Below, piece by piece: positions 1 through 9,050 of a stretch of 64,000 bases of DNA. The notes beneath the pieces were generated by a model. The model did not search any database. It was not told where the DNA came from and saw nothing but the letters and a program-made list of their open reading frames with translations. Made by a program: the position numbers and the translations under genes. How positions within the stretch are numbered: the first letter of the stretch is position 1; the number at the start of each line of letters is the position of its first letter. The DNA comes from CAVWDI01 sp046259385 (GTDB lineage: Bacteria > Chloroflexota > Anaerolineae > Anaerolineales > UBA4823): positions 1-64,000 of the forward strand of contig JBJYWI010000229.1 in NCBI GenBank assembly GCA_046259385.1, given 5' to 3'.

Positions 1-384
1 TTCATATTCTACATCGATCAAGTCAAGCGCCTTCTGGGCAGTCTCTTCATCCACTGCTGCCACTCCTGCAACAGGGTCGCCCACATAACGGACTCTGTCC
101 CGGCAGAAGATATTGCGGTCCTGCAGGTAAAGCCCCATATAACCCGGGAGCTTCTCTCCTGTTACCACCGCTTTTACTCCGGGCAATTCCCAGACCCGGT
201 CGGTACTGATAGAAAGGATGCGGGCATGCGGGTGGGGGCTGCGTTTGATGCGAGCGTGCAGAAGCCCAGCCCCAAATTGAATATCGTCGGCGAATAATGC
301 CGCGCCGGTGACCTTTTCGCGTCCCTCAAGGCGGGGGACACTCTCACCAATCGGACTTGGAATTACAGTTGTTTTATCAGTCAT
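1..384 (-). CDS. Molybdenum hydroxylase, molybdopterin-binding subunit (N-terminal part)
   Basis: This is the first 128 codons of the large subunit of a xanthine dehydrogenase/aldehyde oxidase family enzyme; the rest lies beyond the window edge. The frame starts with ATG at 384 and opens with the family's GES-PRLEG-KVTG pattern, followed by a FADDI segment and a RSPHPHARI segment typical of the N-terminal a/b hammerhead domain. It ends in the expected DVEYE stretch. It is the third gene of a minus-strand set after the FAD and 2Fe-2S subunits. The substrate cannot be read, because the active-site loops are outside the window. Confidence 0.9.
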   Translation of the reverse strand, partial: MTDKTTVIPSPIGESVPRLEGREKVTGAALFADDIQFGAGLLHARIKRSPHPHARILSISTDRVWELPGVKAVVTGEKLPGYMGLYLQDRNIFCRDRVRYVGDPVAGVAAVDEETAQKALDLIDVEYE

Positions 385-402
385 GTTATTTCACTCACTT
401 AA

Positions 403-867
403 CTATAAGTTTGCTGCCTGTTTGATACCATCAATAATGCGAAAATAACCCGTGCAGCGGCACAAATTGCCGACCAGGGCATCTTTGATTTCTTCTTCGC
501 TGGGGTCCGGACTGCGTTCAAGCAGGGCATGAGCGCTGATCAGGACACCAGGTGTGCAGAACCCGCACTGGACTCCGCCGGCATCCTTTACCGCCTCTTG
601 AACCGGATCCAACCTGCCGATTTGTGCCAGACCCTCAACGGTTACGATATCCGCACCGTCACATTCCGCTGCCAGAACAAGGCAGCTGTTCACTGGTTCA
701 CCGTTCATAAGCACCGTACAGGCGCCGCATTCTCCTGCATGGCAGCCGTTTTTTGTCCCTGTCAGGGTAAGTTTCTGACGCAGCATGCCAAGCAGGGTCA
801 GATTTGAAGCTACTTCAAGGCGTTCTAATTCGCCATTAATTTTCAGTGTTATTGTATGGTTTGCCAT
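403..867 (-). CDS. Molybdenum hydroxylase, [2Fe-2S] subunit
   Basis: This 154-residue small subunit passes electrons between the molybdopterin centre and the FAD subunit. The plant-type ferredoxin cluster ligands are Cys42, Cys47, Cys50 and Cys62. The second cluster is bound by Cys101, Cys104 (CGFCTPG) and Cys136, Cys138 (CRCTGY). Length and motif order match the XdhC/CoxS/NdhS small subunits. A strong AGGAGG ribosome site precedes the ATG at 867. It sits between the FAD subunit and the molybdopterin subunit in one transcription unit, with gaps of about 35 and 18 bases. Confidence 0.93.
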   Translation of the reverse strand: MANHTITLKINGELERLEVASNLTLLGMLRQKLTLTGTKNGCHAGECGACTVLMNGEPVNSCLVLAAECDGADIVTVEGLAQIGRLDPVQEAVKDAGGVQCGFCTPGVLISAHALLERSPDPSEEEIKDALVGNLCRCTGYFRIIDGIKQAANL

Positions 868-902
868 AAAATCCTCCTGGTGGGATTTGACTGCTCAAAT
901 GC

Positions 903-1802
903 TCAATGCGCCGCTTCGAGCGACTTCCAGACCGAATAAAGCGCCTGTTGGGAAAGGTTGCGCACCATCATTTCGCGGTAACGAGCACCGGCACGCACAT
1001 CAGAAATCGGGGAGCAGGCTTCCTGAGCTATCCGGGCCGCTCCGGCAATCCGCTCCTCAGTTACCGGTTCCCCGGAAAGGTATGTTTCCACCTCGTCCAC
1101 CAATAGGGGCACCGGTGCGACCGAAGCGAGCGCCAGCCTGATCCGGTAACCTGAAGGTCTATCCCTATCTGGATATCCAACAGCGGTCACTCCGACAATC
1201 GCAAGGTCACTGGCTTGATTTCGTCCCAACTTGATATACCTGCCTACCATCCCTTCCGCAGGTGCTTGTAGTTTGATCGCGGTCAGTATATCGCCGGGTC
1301 CGAGCTTTGTCTGGCCCGGACCGAGGAAAAATGAATCCAGCGGTTCAATCCGGAAGCCCTGTAGGCCATGGACCTTCAAACTAGCATCCAGCAGCAGGCA
1401 CGCGCCGATCGTATCGCCTGCTGGAGAGCCATTGCAGATATTTCCAGCGATGGTAGCTCGGCTGCGCAGCTGGTAGCTGGCAACCTTGCTGGTAGCCTCA
1501 ACCAGCAGCGGGTAATGGTCACGGATTGCGTCCGAGCTGATCACCCGATTCATGTCTACCGCCGCTCCGAGGGTCAGACCTTCCAGCGGATCGAAGTGGA
1601 TGGCATCCATGCCATCCAGCTTTTTGACGTCCACCAGGTATCTGTAATCGCCAAAACCGTCTCGCATCCGCACAAAAATATCAGTGCCGCCCATAAACGG
1701 GCGCGCATCATCCTTGTGTTGCGCCAGGAATGCGCTCGCTTCCGCCAGCGATCCCGGCAGAATATAATCGAAACTGGGAAGTCCTGGATGTACATTCAAC
1801 AT
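903..1802 (-). CDS. Molybdenum hydroxylase, FAD-binding subunit
   Basis: This 299-residue protein belongs to the CoxM/XdhB FAD-binding family that hands electrons from the iron-sulfur clusters to the final acceptor. The FAD pyrophosphate loop appears as GGTD at residues 38-41 and a second FAD motif as TIAGN near residue 117; the C-terminal part fits the CO dehydrogenase flavoprotein C-terminal domain. An AGGAGG site lies 8-9 bases before the ATG at 1802. It is the first gene of the minus-strand hydroxylase set, and a promoter candidate lies about 50 bases upstream. Only about 290 bases separate it from the divergent CaiB/BaiF gene. Confidence 0.92.
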   Translation of the reverse strand: MLNVHPGLPSFDYILPGSLAEASAFLAQHKDDARPFMGGTDIFVRMRDGFGDYRYLVDVKKLDGMDAIHFDPLEGLTLGAAVDMNRVISSDAIRDHYPLLVEATSKVASYQLRSRATIAGNICNGSPAGDTIGACLLLDASLKVHGLQGFRIEPLDSFFLGPGQTKLGPGDILTAIKLQAPAEGMVGRYIKLGRNQASDLAIVGVTAVGYPDRDRPSGYRIRLALASVAPVPLLVDEVETYLSGEPVTEERIAGAARIAQEACSPISDVRAGARYREMMVRNLSQQALYSVWKSLEAAH

Positions 1803-1855
1803 TGCTGTGAACCTCCTGCTTCACAAATGATAAGAGTTTGTAAGGAACCGAGAAT

Positions 1856-1883
1856 ATTATATTCGCTCCGGGCATAAAATCAA
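1856..1883 (-). promoter_or_regulatory. Candidate promoter of the minus-strand molybdenum hydroxylase genes
   Basis: Read on the minus strand there is TTGATT (1878-1883), a 16-base spacer and a perfect TATAAT (1856-1861), about 50 bases upstream of the FAD-subunit ATG. The -10 box is perfect and the -35 box matches at four of six positions. Confidence 0.5.
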
Positions 1884-2089
1884 ATACGGAACTTTAGAGA
1901 ATCGATTTTGACAATTGCCATCTACACAATCATTTTGTATAATGTTCATTGAAAGTCAACAACAACCTATCAATGTCTTTTGGAAAAAAGTTATGCTCAG
2001 GTAACAATATTTTTGCATTTGCAGAGCACACGGGGGCAATCAGAGGATAAATAAAAACAGATCCAGTAAATCCATTCAGGACATCAACC
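1884..2089. other. Divergent intergenic region
   Basis: This AT-rich spacer separates the two divergent transcription units. A TATAAT at 1938-1943 could be the -10 box for the plus-strand genes, but the nearest TTGACA (1908-1913) is 24 bases away, so I do not call a full promoter. No palindrome or RNA structure stands out. Confidence 0.35.
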
Positions 2090-3340
2090 TTGGTTAATAC
2101 GAAAGAACTCGAAAACAAGACCAGCGCACAAAAAAGCCCATTGGAGGGCCTGCGGGTGCTGGATATGTCACGCGCTCTGGCAGGTCCATACTGCACCATG
2201 ATGCTTGGTGATATGGGCGCGGATGTGATCAAAGTGGAACGTCCCGGGCGCGGCGATGAAAGCCGCAACTGGGGCCCGCCTTTTGTCGGGGAACCCTACG
2301 GCCCATACCCAGGAGAATCAGCCTACTACATGGCGGTCAACCGTAACAAACGCAGCCTAACGGTTGACCTGAAGAACCATGATGGGCAGGAAATAATCCG
2401 CGAAATAGCAGCCAGATCGGATGTGCTAGTGGAAAATTTCCGGACTGGCTCCCTGGATAAACTGGGTTTAGATTATGAAAGTATAAAAGAAGTCAATCCA
2501 CGGCTGGTGTACTGTTCCATCAGCGGATACGGACGCACAGGTCCCTACGCCAGTCGGCCCGGTTATGATTTTATTATCCAGGCGGAGGGCGGCATTATGG
2601 GCGTCACCGGACCGGTCGAAGGCCCGCCTTACCGGGTGGGGGTTTCGATTGTCGATATCACAACCGGCATGTTCGCCGCCACTGCAATTCTGGCAGCCCT
2701 ACGGGCGCGCGATGAGAGTGGTGTTGGACAGCTGATCGATCTTTCATTGATGGACTCGATTGTTGCTCTGCTGGCTAATGTGGCTTCAAATTACCTCGTG
2801 GCGGGGATGGAGCCTAAACGGATGGGCAATGCCCATTTTAATATCGCCCCGTACGAAGTCTTCCGGGCTCGCGACCGCTGGATCACACTTGGCGCTTTAA
2901 ATGACCGCCAGTGGGGGATGCTGTGCGAATTTGTGGAGATGCCTGAACTAAAGGACGACCCACGCTTCGTGGACAACCAGAGCCGCGTGGTTAACCGGGA
3001 AGAATTAGCAGAGGTGCTTAACCGGGTCTTTTCCACCCGCGATGCGGAAGAGTGGTTGGGCATGCTGCAGGAAGCTGGCATTCCTAGCGGTCCAATCAAC
3101 GCGGTCGAAGATGTCTTCAACCACCCCCAGAGGCAAGCCCGGGAACTTGTACAGTACATTGAACACCCGACTGCTGGCAGGGTTGGTTTCCCGGGTTTTC
3201 CATACAAGTTTTCAGAGACTCCAGCCCAACTTCTGCGCCCCCCGCCCATGCTGGGGGAGCATACTGAAGAGGTGCTGATTGAACTGCTGGGCTATTCCAA
3301 ACAGGAAGTCAACTCGTTGAAACAGTCGGGAATAGTCTAA
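2090..3340 (+). CDS. CaiB/BaiF family (class III) CoA-transferase
   Basis: This 416-residue class III CoA-transferase moves CoA between a thioester and a free carboxylic acid, as formyl-CoA:oxalate or succinyl-CoA-dependent transferases do. The N-terminal PLEGLRVLDMSRALAGP block and GDMGADVIKVE are family hallmarks. The likely catalytic aspartate is Asp189 in the IVDITTGMF context. The frame starts at TTG 2090, 8 bases after a CAGGA; there is no better ATG upstream of the conserved block. It heads the plus-strand catabolic genes and is followed 12 bases later by fdrA. By context it would activate the free acid left at the end of the pathway, such as oxalate or malonate; the substrate is inferred. 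Confidence 0.9.
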   Translation: MVNTKELENKTSAQKSPLEGLRVLDMSRALAGPYCTMMLGDMGADVIKVERPGRGDESRNWGPPFVGEPYGPYPGESAYYMAVNRNKRSLTVDLKNHDGQEIIREIAARSDVLVENFRTGSLDKLGLDYESIKEVNPRLVYCSISGYGRTGPYASRPGYDFIIQAEGGIMGVTGPVEGPPYRVGVSIVDITTGMFAATAILAALRARDESGVGQLIDLSLMDSIVALLANVASNYLVAGMEPKRMGNAHFNIAPYEVFRARDRWITLGALNDRQWGMLCEFVEMPELKDDPRFVDNQSRVVNREELAEVLNRVFSTRDAEEWLGMLQEAGIPSGPINAVEDVFNHPQRQARELVQYIEHPTAGRVGFPGFPYKFSETPAQLLRPPPMLGEHTEEVLIELLGYSKQEVNSLKQSGIV

Positions 3341-3352
3341 AAGGATAAATTT

Positions 3353-5083
3353 ATGCCAAAAACTACATGTGAAATTCGTTCCGGAGCATATTACGATTCG
3401 GTAGTGCTGATGCAGTTGCAGCGTTCCTTGTCCGAACAGGATGGGATTATGGATGCGGGAGTTGTTATGGGCACAGATGCCAATAAAGATGTCCTCGCAC
3501 AGAGCGACCTGCTGGCACCGGAAGCCCAATCCGCAGGCGCAGATGACATGGTTATCGTCGTCCGCGCACAAAACCAGGTTGACGCGCTATCCGCCTTGGA
3601 GAAAGTGGATGAATTGCTGTCAGCCCGCAGCAGTGGCGAAATAGAGGCAGATTACCACCCTAAGAGCCTGGAGACAGCCTCCAGAATGCTGCCGGAAGCC
3701 CAGTGGGTGCTAATATCCGTCCCAGGAAAATACGCGGCAGGTGTAGCGCGCCAGGCGCTGGACCTGGGAAAACACGTCTTTCTGTACAGCGATAATGTAT
3801 CCCTTGAAGATGAAATCAAGCTGAAACAAACCGCTTCCAGAAACGGCTTGCTGGTGATGGGACCGGACTGCGGCACCGCGATCGTTAATGGGATCGGTCT
3901 GGGTTTCGCAAATAAGGTCCGTCGGGGATCAATCGGTATGGTGGCGGCCTCCGGGACTGGATTGCAGCAGGTCAGCGTACGAATTCACCAGTTTGGCGCC
4001 GGTATCACCCACGCGTTGGGGACCGGCGGGCGCGACCTTTCGGAGGATGTTAAAGCAGTTACCGCACGTCAAGGTCTTGACCTGCTGAACCGAGATCCTA
4101 ACACCAAGGTAATCGTACTTGTGTCAAAACCGCCCTCAGCAACGGTTGCGGATGAACTTGTCCAGGCTGCCCGCCTAGTCTCCAAACCGGTTGTGGTGGA
4201 TTTTATCGGCTACGCCACCCAAGTCCGTCAAGTGGAGAATGTGACTTTCACCACCACCTTTGATGAGACCGCCAGGACTGCGGTCCAACTTGCTGGAATG
4301 CCGGCGGATCTAGAAAAAGGAAAAAATATAAATCTGGAAAACTTTGCCTCCTCCCAGCGCTACCTGAGAGGGCTTTTCTCAGGTGGGACGCTAGCATATG
4401 AAGCCTTGCTCGTGCTGCAGAACTACGTCCCTGCCGTTTATTCAAATGCCCCGCTTGACAAGAAATTCCGCCTTAAAGACTCCTTGATCAGTCAGGAAAA
4501 TACACTGATCGACCTGGGAGAAGACGAATTCACGGTTGGAAGGCTGCACCCGATGATGGACAACGATTTGCGTATCCGGCGCCTGGAAGCGGAATCAAAT
4601 GACCCTGAAGTTGCCGTTATTTTGCTGGATGTCGTTCTGGGTTACGGCGCACATGCAGACCCGGCAGGCGAATTGGCGCCTGCCATCAAGAAAGCAATTG
4701 TCTCAGCCAAACAGGCTGGCCGCCGACTGGAAGTAATAGCTGTGGTCTCTGGGACAGATGAAGACCCGCAAGATATGCAAACTCAGATCGAAGAACTTGA
4801 AGGAGCGGGCGTGACCGTGGAAACCAGCAATGACGCGGCAGCCCGCTACGCAGGCCGCCTAGTACGCGCATTAAGCCCGGAAATTAGCCAGCAATCAGAA
4901 AAGGACTTCCAGGAAATTGACCCAGCTGTATTGAACCAACCGCTGGCGGCGATCAACGTCGGCCTGCAATCTTTTACAGAGAGCTTGCAGGCGCAAGGAG
5001 CAAAAGCAATTCAGGTGGATTGGCGCCCACCAGCCGGTGGCGACCAGAAGATGATGGAGATATTGGAACGAATCAAAAGGTGA
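3353..5083 (+). CDS. fdrA: FdrA/AllF family protein (carbamoyltransferase subunit)
   Basis: This 576-residue protein has the succinyl-CoA-ligase-like fold arrangement of E. coli FdrA. The MGPDCGTAI block near residue 170 is followed by a glycine-rich nucleotide/CoA-type loop (AASGTGLQQ) and a GTGGRDLS segment. FdrA (AllF) acts with AllG (DUF1116) and AllH (DUF2877) as an oxamate carbamoyltransferase, converting oxalurate and phosphate to oxamate and carbamoyl phosphate. Both partner families are in this window: DUF1116 two genes downstream and DUF2877 at 19820. The ATG follows an AAAAGGAT stretch. The exact ureido substrate here is unknown. Confidence 0.9.
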   Translation: MPKTTCEIRSGAYYDSVVLMQLQRSLSEQDGIMDAGVVMGTDANKDVLAQSDLLAPEAQSAGADDMVIVVRAQNQVDALSALEKVDELLSARSSGEIEADYHPKSLETASRMLPEAQWVLISVPGKYAAGVARQALDLGKHVFLYSDNVSLEDEIKLKQTASRNGLLVMGPDCGTAIVNGIGLGFANKVRRGSIGMVAASGTGLQQVSVRIHQFGAGITHALGTGGRDLSEDVKAVTARQGLDLLNRDPNTKVIVLVSKPPSATVADELVQAARLVSKPVVVDFIGYATQVRQVENVTFTTTFDETARTAVQLAGMPADLEKGKNINLENFASSQRYLRGLFSGGTLAYEALLVLQNYVPAVYSNAPLDKKFRLKDSLISQENTLIDLGEDEFTVGRLHPMMDNDLRIRRLEAESNDPEVAVILLDVVLGYGAHADPAGELAPAIKKAIVSAKQAGRRLEVIAVVSGTDEDPQDMQTQIEELEGAGVTVETSNDAAARYAGRLVRALSPEISQQSEKDFQEIDPAVLNQPLAAINVGLQSFTESLQAQGAKAIQVDWRPPAGGDQKMMEILERIKR

Positions 5084-5098
5084 ACGTGAGGGATTTTG

Positions 5099-5989
5099 AT
5101 GCGAGAATTTACAGCTGCCTGTGTACAGATTTCAATTACCCCAAATGATGTCGCTGCAAACATCCAGAAAGGCATCGTATGGCTGGAAAAGGCAGTCCAA
5201 GAACATAAGGCTGAACTGGTAGTATTTCCGGAGACGGTTACCACAGGTTACGAAACTGGCTTATCCCCGGAAGAGCTATGGGATCTGGTTGATGAAGCTC
5301 CCGGTCGAATTACGAATGGTATCCAAGAAACAGCCCAAAAGCTGGGTGTGTATGTTGTCTGGCCTACATACAGGCGCTGCGGAGACCGCGGGATGGTATA
5401 CAACTCTGCAGTGCTGATCGACCCGAAGGGTGAGATCACCGGGATTTATGACAAGACCCACCCGGCGCCGTGGGAAAGGACCGCGGGGGGAGGCTGGGCT
5501 CAGGTTGGTACACGGGCGGATGTATTCGAAACCGATCTTGGAGATATTGGCATGATCATCTGTTACGATGGAGATTTTCCGGAGCTATCCCGGCTGTTAG
5601 CTGTAAAAGGCGCCGAGATCATAATCCGAGCTTCCGCTCTCCAGCGGAGCTACGATATCTGGTATATAACCAACGCAGCCCGGGCTTATGACAATCATGT
5701 ATACGTGGTGGCAAGTAATCTGGTCGGCTCAGATGCATGTGGGAATTTCGGCTTCGGACACAGTATGATCATAGACCCGACCGCCTGGCGGCTTGCGCAG
5801 GCGCGTGGAACTGAAGAAATTATTTCCGCCAGGTTGGATCCCGATCCAATGCGCTACATCACTCATGGAAGCAAAACCCTCCAGCCGTTTGACCACCTGG
5901 AAGACCGCAACCTAGAACTCTATCGGGAAATTCTGAAAGAAACACGGGCACGCTTTAAACCAGGCAAACATTTCCCACAGGATAAATAA
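5099..5989 (+). CDS. Nitrilase-superfamily carbon-nitrogen hydrolase (amidase)
   Basis: This 296-residue enzyme belongs to the carbon-nitrogen hydrolase family. The catalytic triad is visible: Glu45 (FPET), Lys119 (YDKTH) and Cys155 (IICYDGDFPE). I place the start at ATG 5099, after a GAGGGA site, rather than at the TTG immediately before it. Family members hydrolyse nitriles, amides or N-carbamoyl compounds; the DKTH-PAPWE region and the lack of fusion domains suit a small-molecule amidase. Lying between fdrA and the DUF1116 gene, it could hydrolyse the amide left after carbamoyl removal (oxamate or malonamate). That role is inference. Confidence 0.88.
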   Translation: MREFTAACVQISITPNDVAANIQKGIVWLEKAVQEHKAELVVFPETVTTGYETGLSPEELWDLVDEAPGRITNGIQETAQKLGVYVVWPTYRRCGDRGMVYNSAVLIDPKGEITGIYDKTHPAPWERTAGGGWAQVGTRADVFETDLGDIGMIICYDGDFPELSRLLAVKGAEIIIRASALQRSYDIWYITNAARAYDNHVYVVASNLVGSDACGNFGFGHSMIIDPTAWRLAQARGTEEIISARLDPDPMRYITHGSKTLQPFDHLEDRNLELYREILKETRARFKPGKHFPQDK

Positions 5990-6053
5990 GGAATATTTTT
6001 TTAATCATCTAAATCGCTTCTGAATGAATTCAAAAAAACTATGGAGAGGGATC

Positions 6054-7295
6054 ATGGATATCGATAAAGCAAACAAACAGGCAGTTGAGAGGATGATGCA
6101 AGCCCAACCGGTTGTGACAGGTATGGGTAAAGCGCTAGATGCCATTCCCGGGATGCAGGAGGATTTGCTCCTGCACGCCGGACCACCGATCACCTGGGAG
6201 CGCGCCTCCGGACCCATGCGCGGCGCGATCACGGGTGCATTGATTTTTGAAGGAAAAGCAAAAGACGAATCAAGTGCCAAGAAACTGGTCGAGTCAGGTG
6301 CCATCAAACTGGAGCCATGCCACCACCACCAGGCTGTCGGCCCAATGGCAGGTGTTATCTGTCCTTCAATGTCAGTTTATATCCTAGAGAACAAAACCCA
6401 TGGGAACTTGTCCTATTCCAATCTGAATGAGGGTTACGGAAAAGTACTGCGCTATGGCGCATACAGCCCGGAGGTGCTGGAGCGTTTGCGATGGATGGAA
6501 GAAGTCATGGCTCCAGTTCTGCGTGAAGCGATAATCATGAGCGGCGGGATTGACATGCGCGCCCTGCTGGCTGAATCACTCCACATGGGCGATGAAGGAC
6601 ACAACCGCAATAAAGCTGGCTCGATCATCTTTACCACAAAACTAGCTCCATTCATCGCCAGGGCTGCCCCTAACAGTGAAACAGCCGCCAGTATTATTCA
6701 GAAGCTGGCGGACAACGCTTTGAGCGTACTCAATCCGGTAATGGCAGCCTGCAAAGGGATGGTAGATGCTGCCCACGGGGTTGAGGGAAGCACAATTGTT
6801 AGTGTGATGGCCCGCAACGGAACTGATTTTGGAATCCGAATCAGCGGTCTCGGCGACCGCTGGTTCACCGCTCCGGTAGCGGTACCGCAGGGTTTGTATT
6901 TCCCGGGTTTCACTGCCGAGGATGCCAGCGGGGATATCGGTGATAGCACAATCACCGAGACAGCCGGTATTGGCGGTTTCGCAATGGCGAGCGCCCCGGC
7001 GATTGTGACTTTCGTAAGCGGTACCCCTAGAGATGCTATGAACGCAACCCTAGAGATGTATGAGATTTGTTTCAGCGAACACAAGTACTTCACCATCCCT
7101 CCGCTTGATTTCCGCGGGACGCCAACCGGTATCGATATTCGGAAGGTAGTTGAAACTGGCATTACCCCGCGGGTAAATACCGGTATCGCCCACAAAGATG
7201 CAGGCGTCGGTCAGGTAGGGGCGGGTCTAGTGCGGCCTCCGATGGAAATGTTCCAGAATGCACTCGTTGCCTTCGCTGAAGAGTATGGATATTAA
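6054..7295 (+). CDS. allG: DUF1116 protein (AllG/YlbE family carbamoyltransferase subunit)
   Basis: This is a 413-residue DUF1116 protein, the family of E. coli YlbE/AllG. Typical stretches are the N-terminal AGPPITWERASGPMRGA, the histidine-rich EPCHHHQAVGPMAG and the NGTDFGIRISG segment. A GGAGAGGG ribosome site 7 bases before ATG 6054 decides the start; an in-frame ATG at 6024 has no such site. AllG works with FdrA/AllF and AllH in carbamoyl transfer from oxalurate to phosphate. It lies between the nitrilase and the cyclase gene with short gaps, so one transcript is likely. Confidence 0.9.
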   Translation: MDIDKANKQAVERMMQAQPVVTGMGKALDAIPGMQEDLLLHAGPPITWERASGPMRGAITGALIFEGKAKDESSAKKLVESGAIKLEPCHHHQAVGPMAGVICPSMSVYILENKTHGNLSYSNLNEGYGKVLRYGAYSPEVLERLRWMEEVMAPVLREAIIMSGGIDMRALLAESLHMGDEGHNRNKAGSIIFTTKLAPFIARAAPNSETAASIIQKLADNALSVLNPVMAACKGMVDAAHGVEGSTIVSVMARNGTDFGIRISGLGDRWFTAPVAVPQGLYFPGFTAEDASGDIGDSTITETAGIGGFAMASAPAIVTFVSGTPRDAMNATLEMYEICFSEHKYFTIPPLDFRGTPTGIDIRKVVETGITPRVNTGIAHKDAGVGQVGAGLVRPPMEMFQNALVAFAEEYGY

Positions 7296-7307
7296 TAGGA
7301 GCATCTG

Positions 7308-8981
7308 ATGGAAAGGGAAGAATTTGTAAAAACGTTAGCTGAAGCCAAGCTTTTTGACCTAACCCAGGGCTGCAGTATATTCACGCCTCCCTGGCCCGGT
7401 GAAAAAGCACTCGAAATTCACTTTTTTAAACGGGTCACGGGGGCATATGGGGGCGGTCAAGGTGCAAACGGCCAGATATTGAACTGGTCGAACACGGTGG
7501 GCACCCATCTAGTAGGAGAAACTGCATTTCACTCCGGTGGGCGCGCCATCGCTGATATTCCGTTAAGGGAGTTATGCGGTCCCGGTGTTGTAGTCGACAT
7601 CTCCGACGCAGTTTCAGATTACAGCCTCTATACTCCGGAAATGATCATGGAAAGAGCGGATGTCAAAGAGGGCGACATTTTGATCATAAACACTGGTTAT
7701 CACAGGTACTCCTGGGACCAACCCGATATCCACAACCCGGACGCCCAGGGTGGGGTGGAATCCAAGGAGTTCGGATTCCTGGTGCGACATCCCGGACCCT
7801 CGCCGGACTTCTTCCAGTGGGCGCTGGATAAAAAACTTAAAATGATCGGGGTTGACTGCGGGTGCGCCGAACACCCCATGAACACAAATATCCGCTACAT
7901 GCATGCAAACGAGTTCGCCAAGGCGGAAGCCAAACTCATGGAGAATTACGATAAATCCTGGGACGAGATGTTCCCCCAGAATGAGTACTACCAGATGACT
8001 CACATCACAATGCCCAAAGCGCATCTGCTGCTGGCAGAATCAATCGTTGGCGAGATTGATAAACTAAAAAACCAGCGCGCCTGGATACAAATTTATCCGA
8101 TACCTTTTATGGAAGTGGAGAGTTCCTGGGCACGCGCCTGTGCTTTACTGCCCCCGGATGGAATGCCTGAAAATGCTTTTTTTGGGTTAATGAATTCCGC
8201 TGAGATGCTCGACCTTACGATACCCTTCAGCATACAGACTCCCCAATGGGCAAATTATATCCCCCTGACGGTCACATACACTAAGAGAGTCGGCGGGCAG
8301 TATTTCGGGATGGGTAGAAACGGTTCTATTTGCAATGCCAGCATTCACCTGGCGACCCATATGGATGGCGAGAAACACTTCTGGCCATCAGGGAGAACGA
8401 TTGGCGAGGTGCCGCTGGATCACTGGGTCGGCCCAGGGGTAATCGCAGATATTTCTCACCTGGTCAGTAATTCGAGTGTATATACCCCCGAGATGATCGA
8501 AAGCGTTGCGGATGTGCGAGAGGGAGATATTCTTATTTTAAAGACCGGATGGTATAAATATGGCTGGATCAGTCCAGACTCAGATGAGTTCCGCTATATG
8601 ATCAAACATCCCGGTCCATCGCCAGATTTTTCTGACTGGTGCGTAAGAAAGAAGATAAAATGGCTGGGAATCGACGCCGTGAGCCAGGACCACCCTATGA
8701 ACACTATCCAGCGTCTTTGGCATCCAAAAACTTTTGAAGAAGCTAACCGTAAACTCATTGCTGACTTCGGCAAGGATTGGGATGAAATGTACCCGCTTGA
8801 TAAGTACTACCAGGACACGCACCTGAACCTGTTTCCGAAGGAAATTGTGCACGCCGAAAACCTGGGAAAGGACATCGCCGAAGCAGAGAGCGGGCGTTAT
8901 TACATCGGATGCTATCTGCAAAAAGGCATGGAGATCGCTTCAATGTGGGGTCGCTTCATCGCCTGGAAAGAAGGGAGTTAG
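7308..8981 (+). CDS. Tandem-duplicated cyclase-family hydrolase
   Basis: This 557-residue protein carries two copies of the cyclase fold (the family of kynurenine formamidase and isatin hydrolase), about residues 10-255 and 295-540. Shared blocks are GPGVVxDIS, YTPEMI-ADVxEGDIL and the xHPGPSPDF segment. Copy 2 keeps the metal motif His347, His351, Asp353 and His357. Copy 1 has Thr63, His67 and Val69 at the aligned positions and a displaced His75, so it is probably not metal-binding. Family members open lactams or cleave amides with Mn or Zn. Here the enzyme may open the hydroxylated ring before carbamoyl transfer. A terminator follows. Confidence 0.85.
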   Translation: MEREEFVKTLAEAKLFDLTQGCSIFTPPWPGEKALEIHFFKRVTGAYGGGQGANGQILNWSNTVGTHLVGETAFHSGGRAIADIPLRELCGPGVVVDISDAVSDYSLYTPEMIMERADVKEGDILIINTGYHRYSWDQPDIHNPDAQGGVESKEFGFLVRHPGPSPDFFQWALDKKLKMIGVDCGCAEHPMNTNIRYMHANEFAKAEAKLMENYDKSWDEMFPQNEYYQMTHITMPKAHLLLAESIVGEIDKLKNQRAWIQIYPIPFMEVESSWARACALLPPDGMPENAFFGLMNSAEMLDLTIPFSIQTPQWANYIPLTVTYTKRVGGQYFGMGRNGSICNASIHLATHMDGEKHFWPSGRTIGEVPLDHWVGPGVIADISHLVSNSSVYTPEMIESVADVREGDILILKTGWYKYGWISPDSDEFRYMIKHPGPSPDFSDWCVRKKIKWLGIDAVSQDHPMNTIQRLWHPKTFEEANRKLIADFGKDWDEMYPLDKYYQDTHLNLFPKEIVHAENLGKDIAEAESGRYYIGCYLQKGMEIASMWGRFIAWKEGS

Positions 8982-8986
8982 AATTC

Positions 8987-9028
8987 AAAAGACCTGACAA
9001 ATCAAACATATCTGCCAGGTCTTTTTTT
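8987..9028 (+). terminator. Rho-independent terminator after the cyclase gene
   Basis: A perfect 10-base-pair stem (AAAAGACCTG at 8987-8996 and CAGGTCTTTT at 9016-9025) closes a 19-base loop and runs into a T tract to 9028. It starts 5 bases after the cyclase stop codon and lies just before the second molybdenum hydroxylase genes. It could split the locus into two transcripts or act as a partial terminator. Confidence 0.8.
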
Positions 9029-9050
9029 GCCAGTAATGCAGAGGAAATAA

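Noticed and set aside
529..807. Plus-strand open frame opposite the Fe-S subunit
   Set aside because: It lies entirely inside a well-conserved gene on the other strand and has no recognisable composition or ribosome site; the same applies to most other overlapping frames.
1908..1943. Plus-strand promoter TTGACA / TATAAT
   Set aside because: The spacer is 24 bases, too long for a sigma-70-type promoter; only the -10 box is noted.
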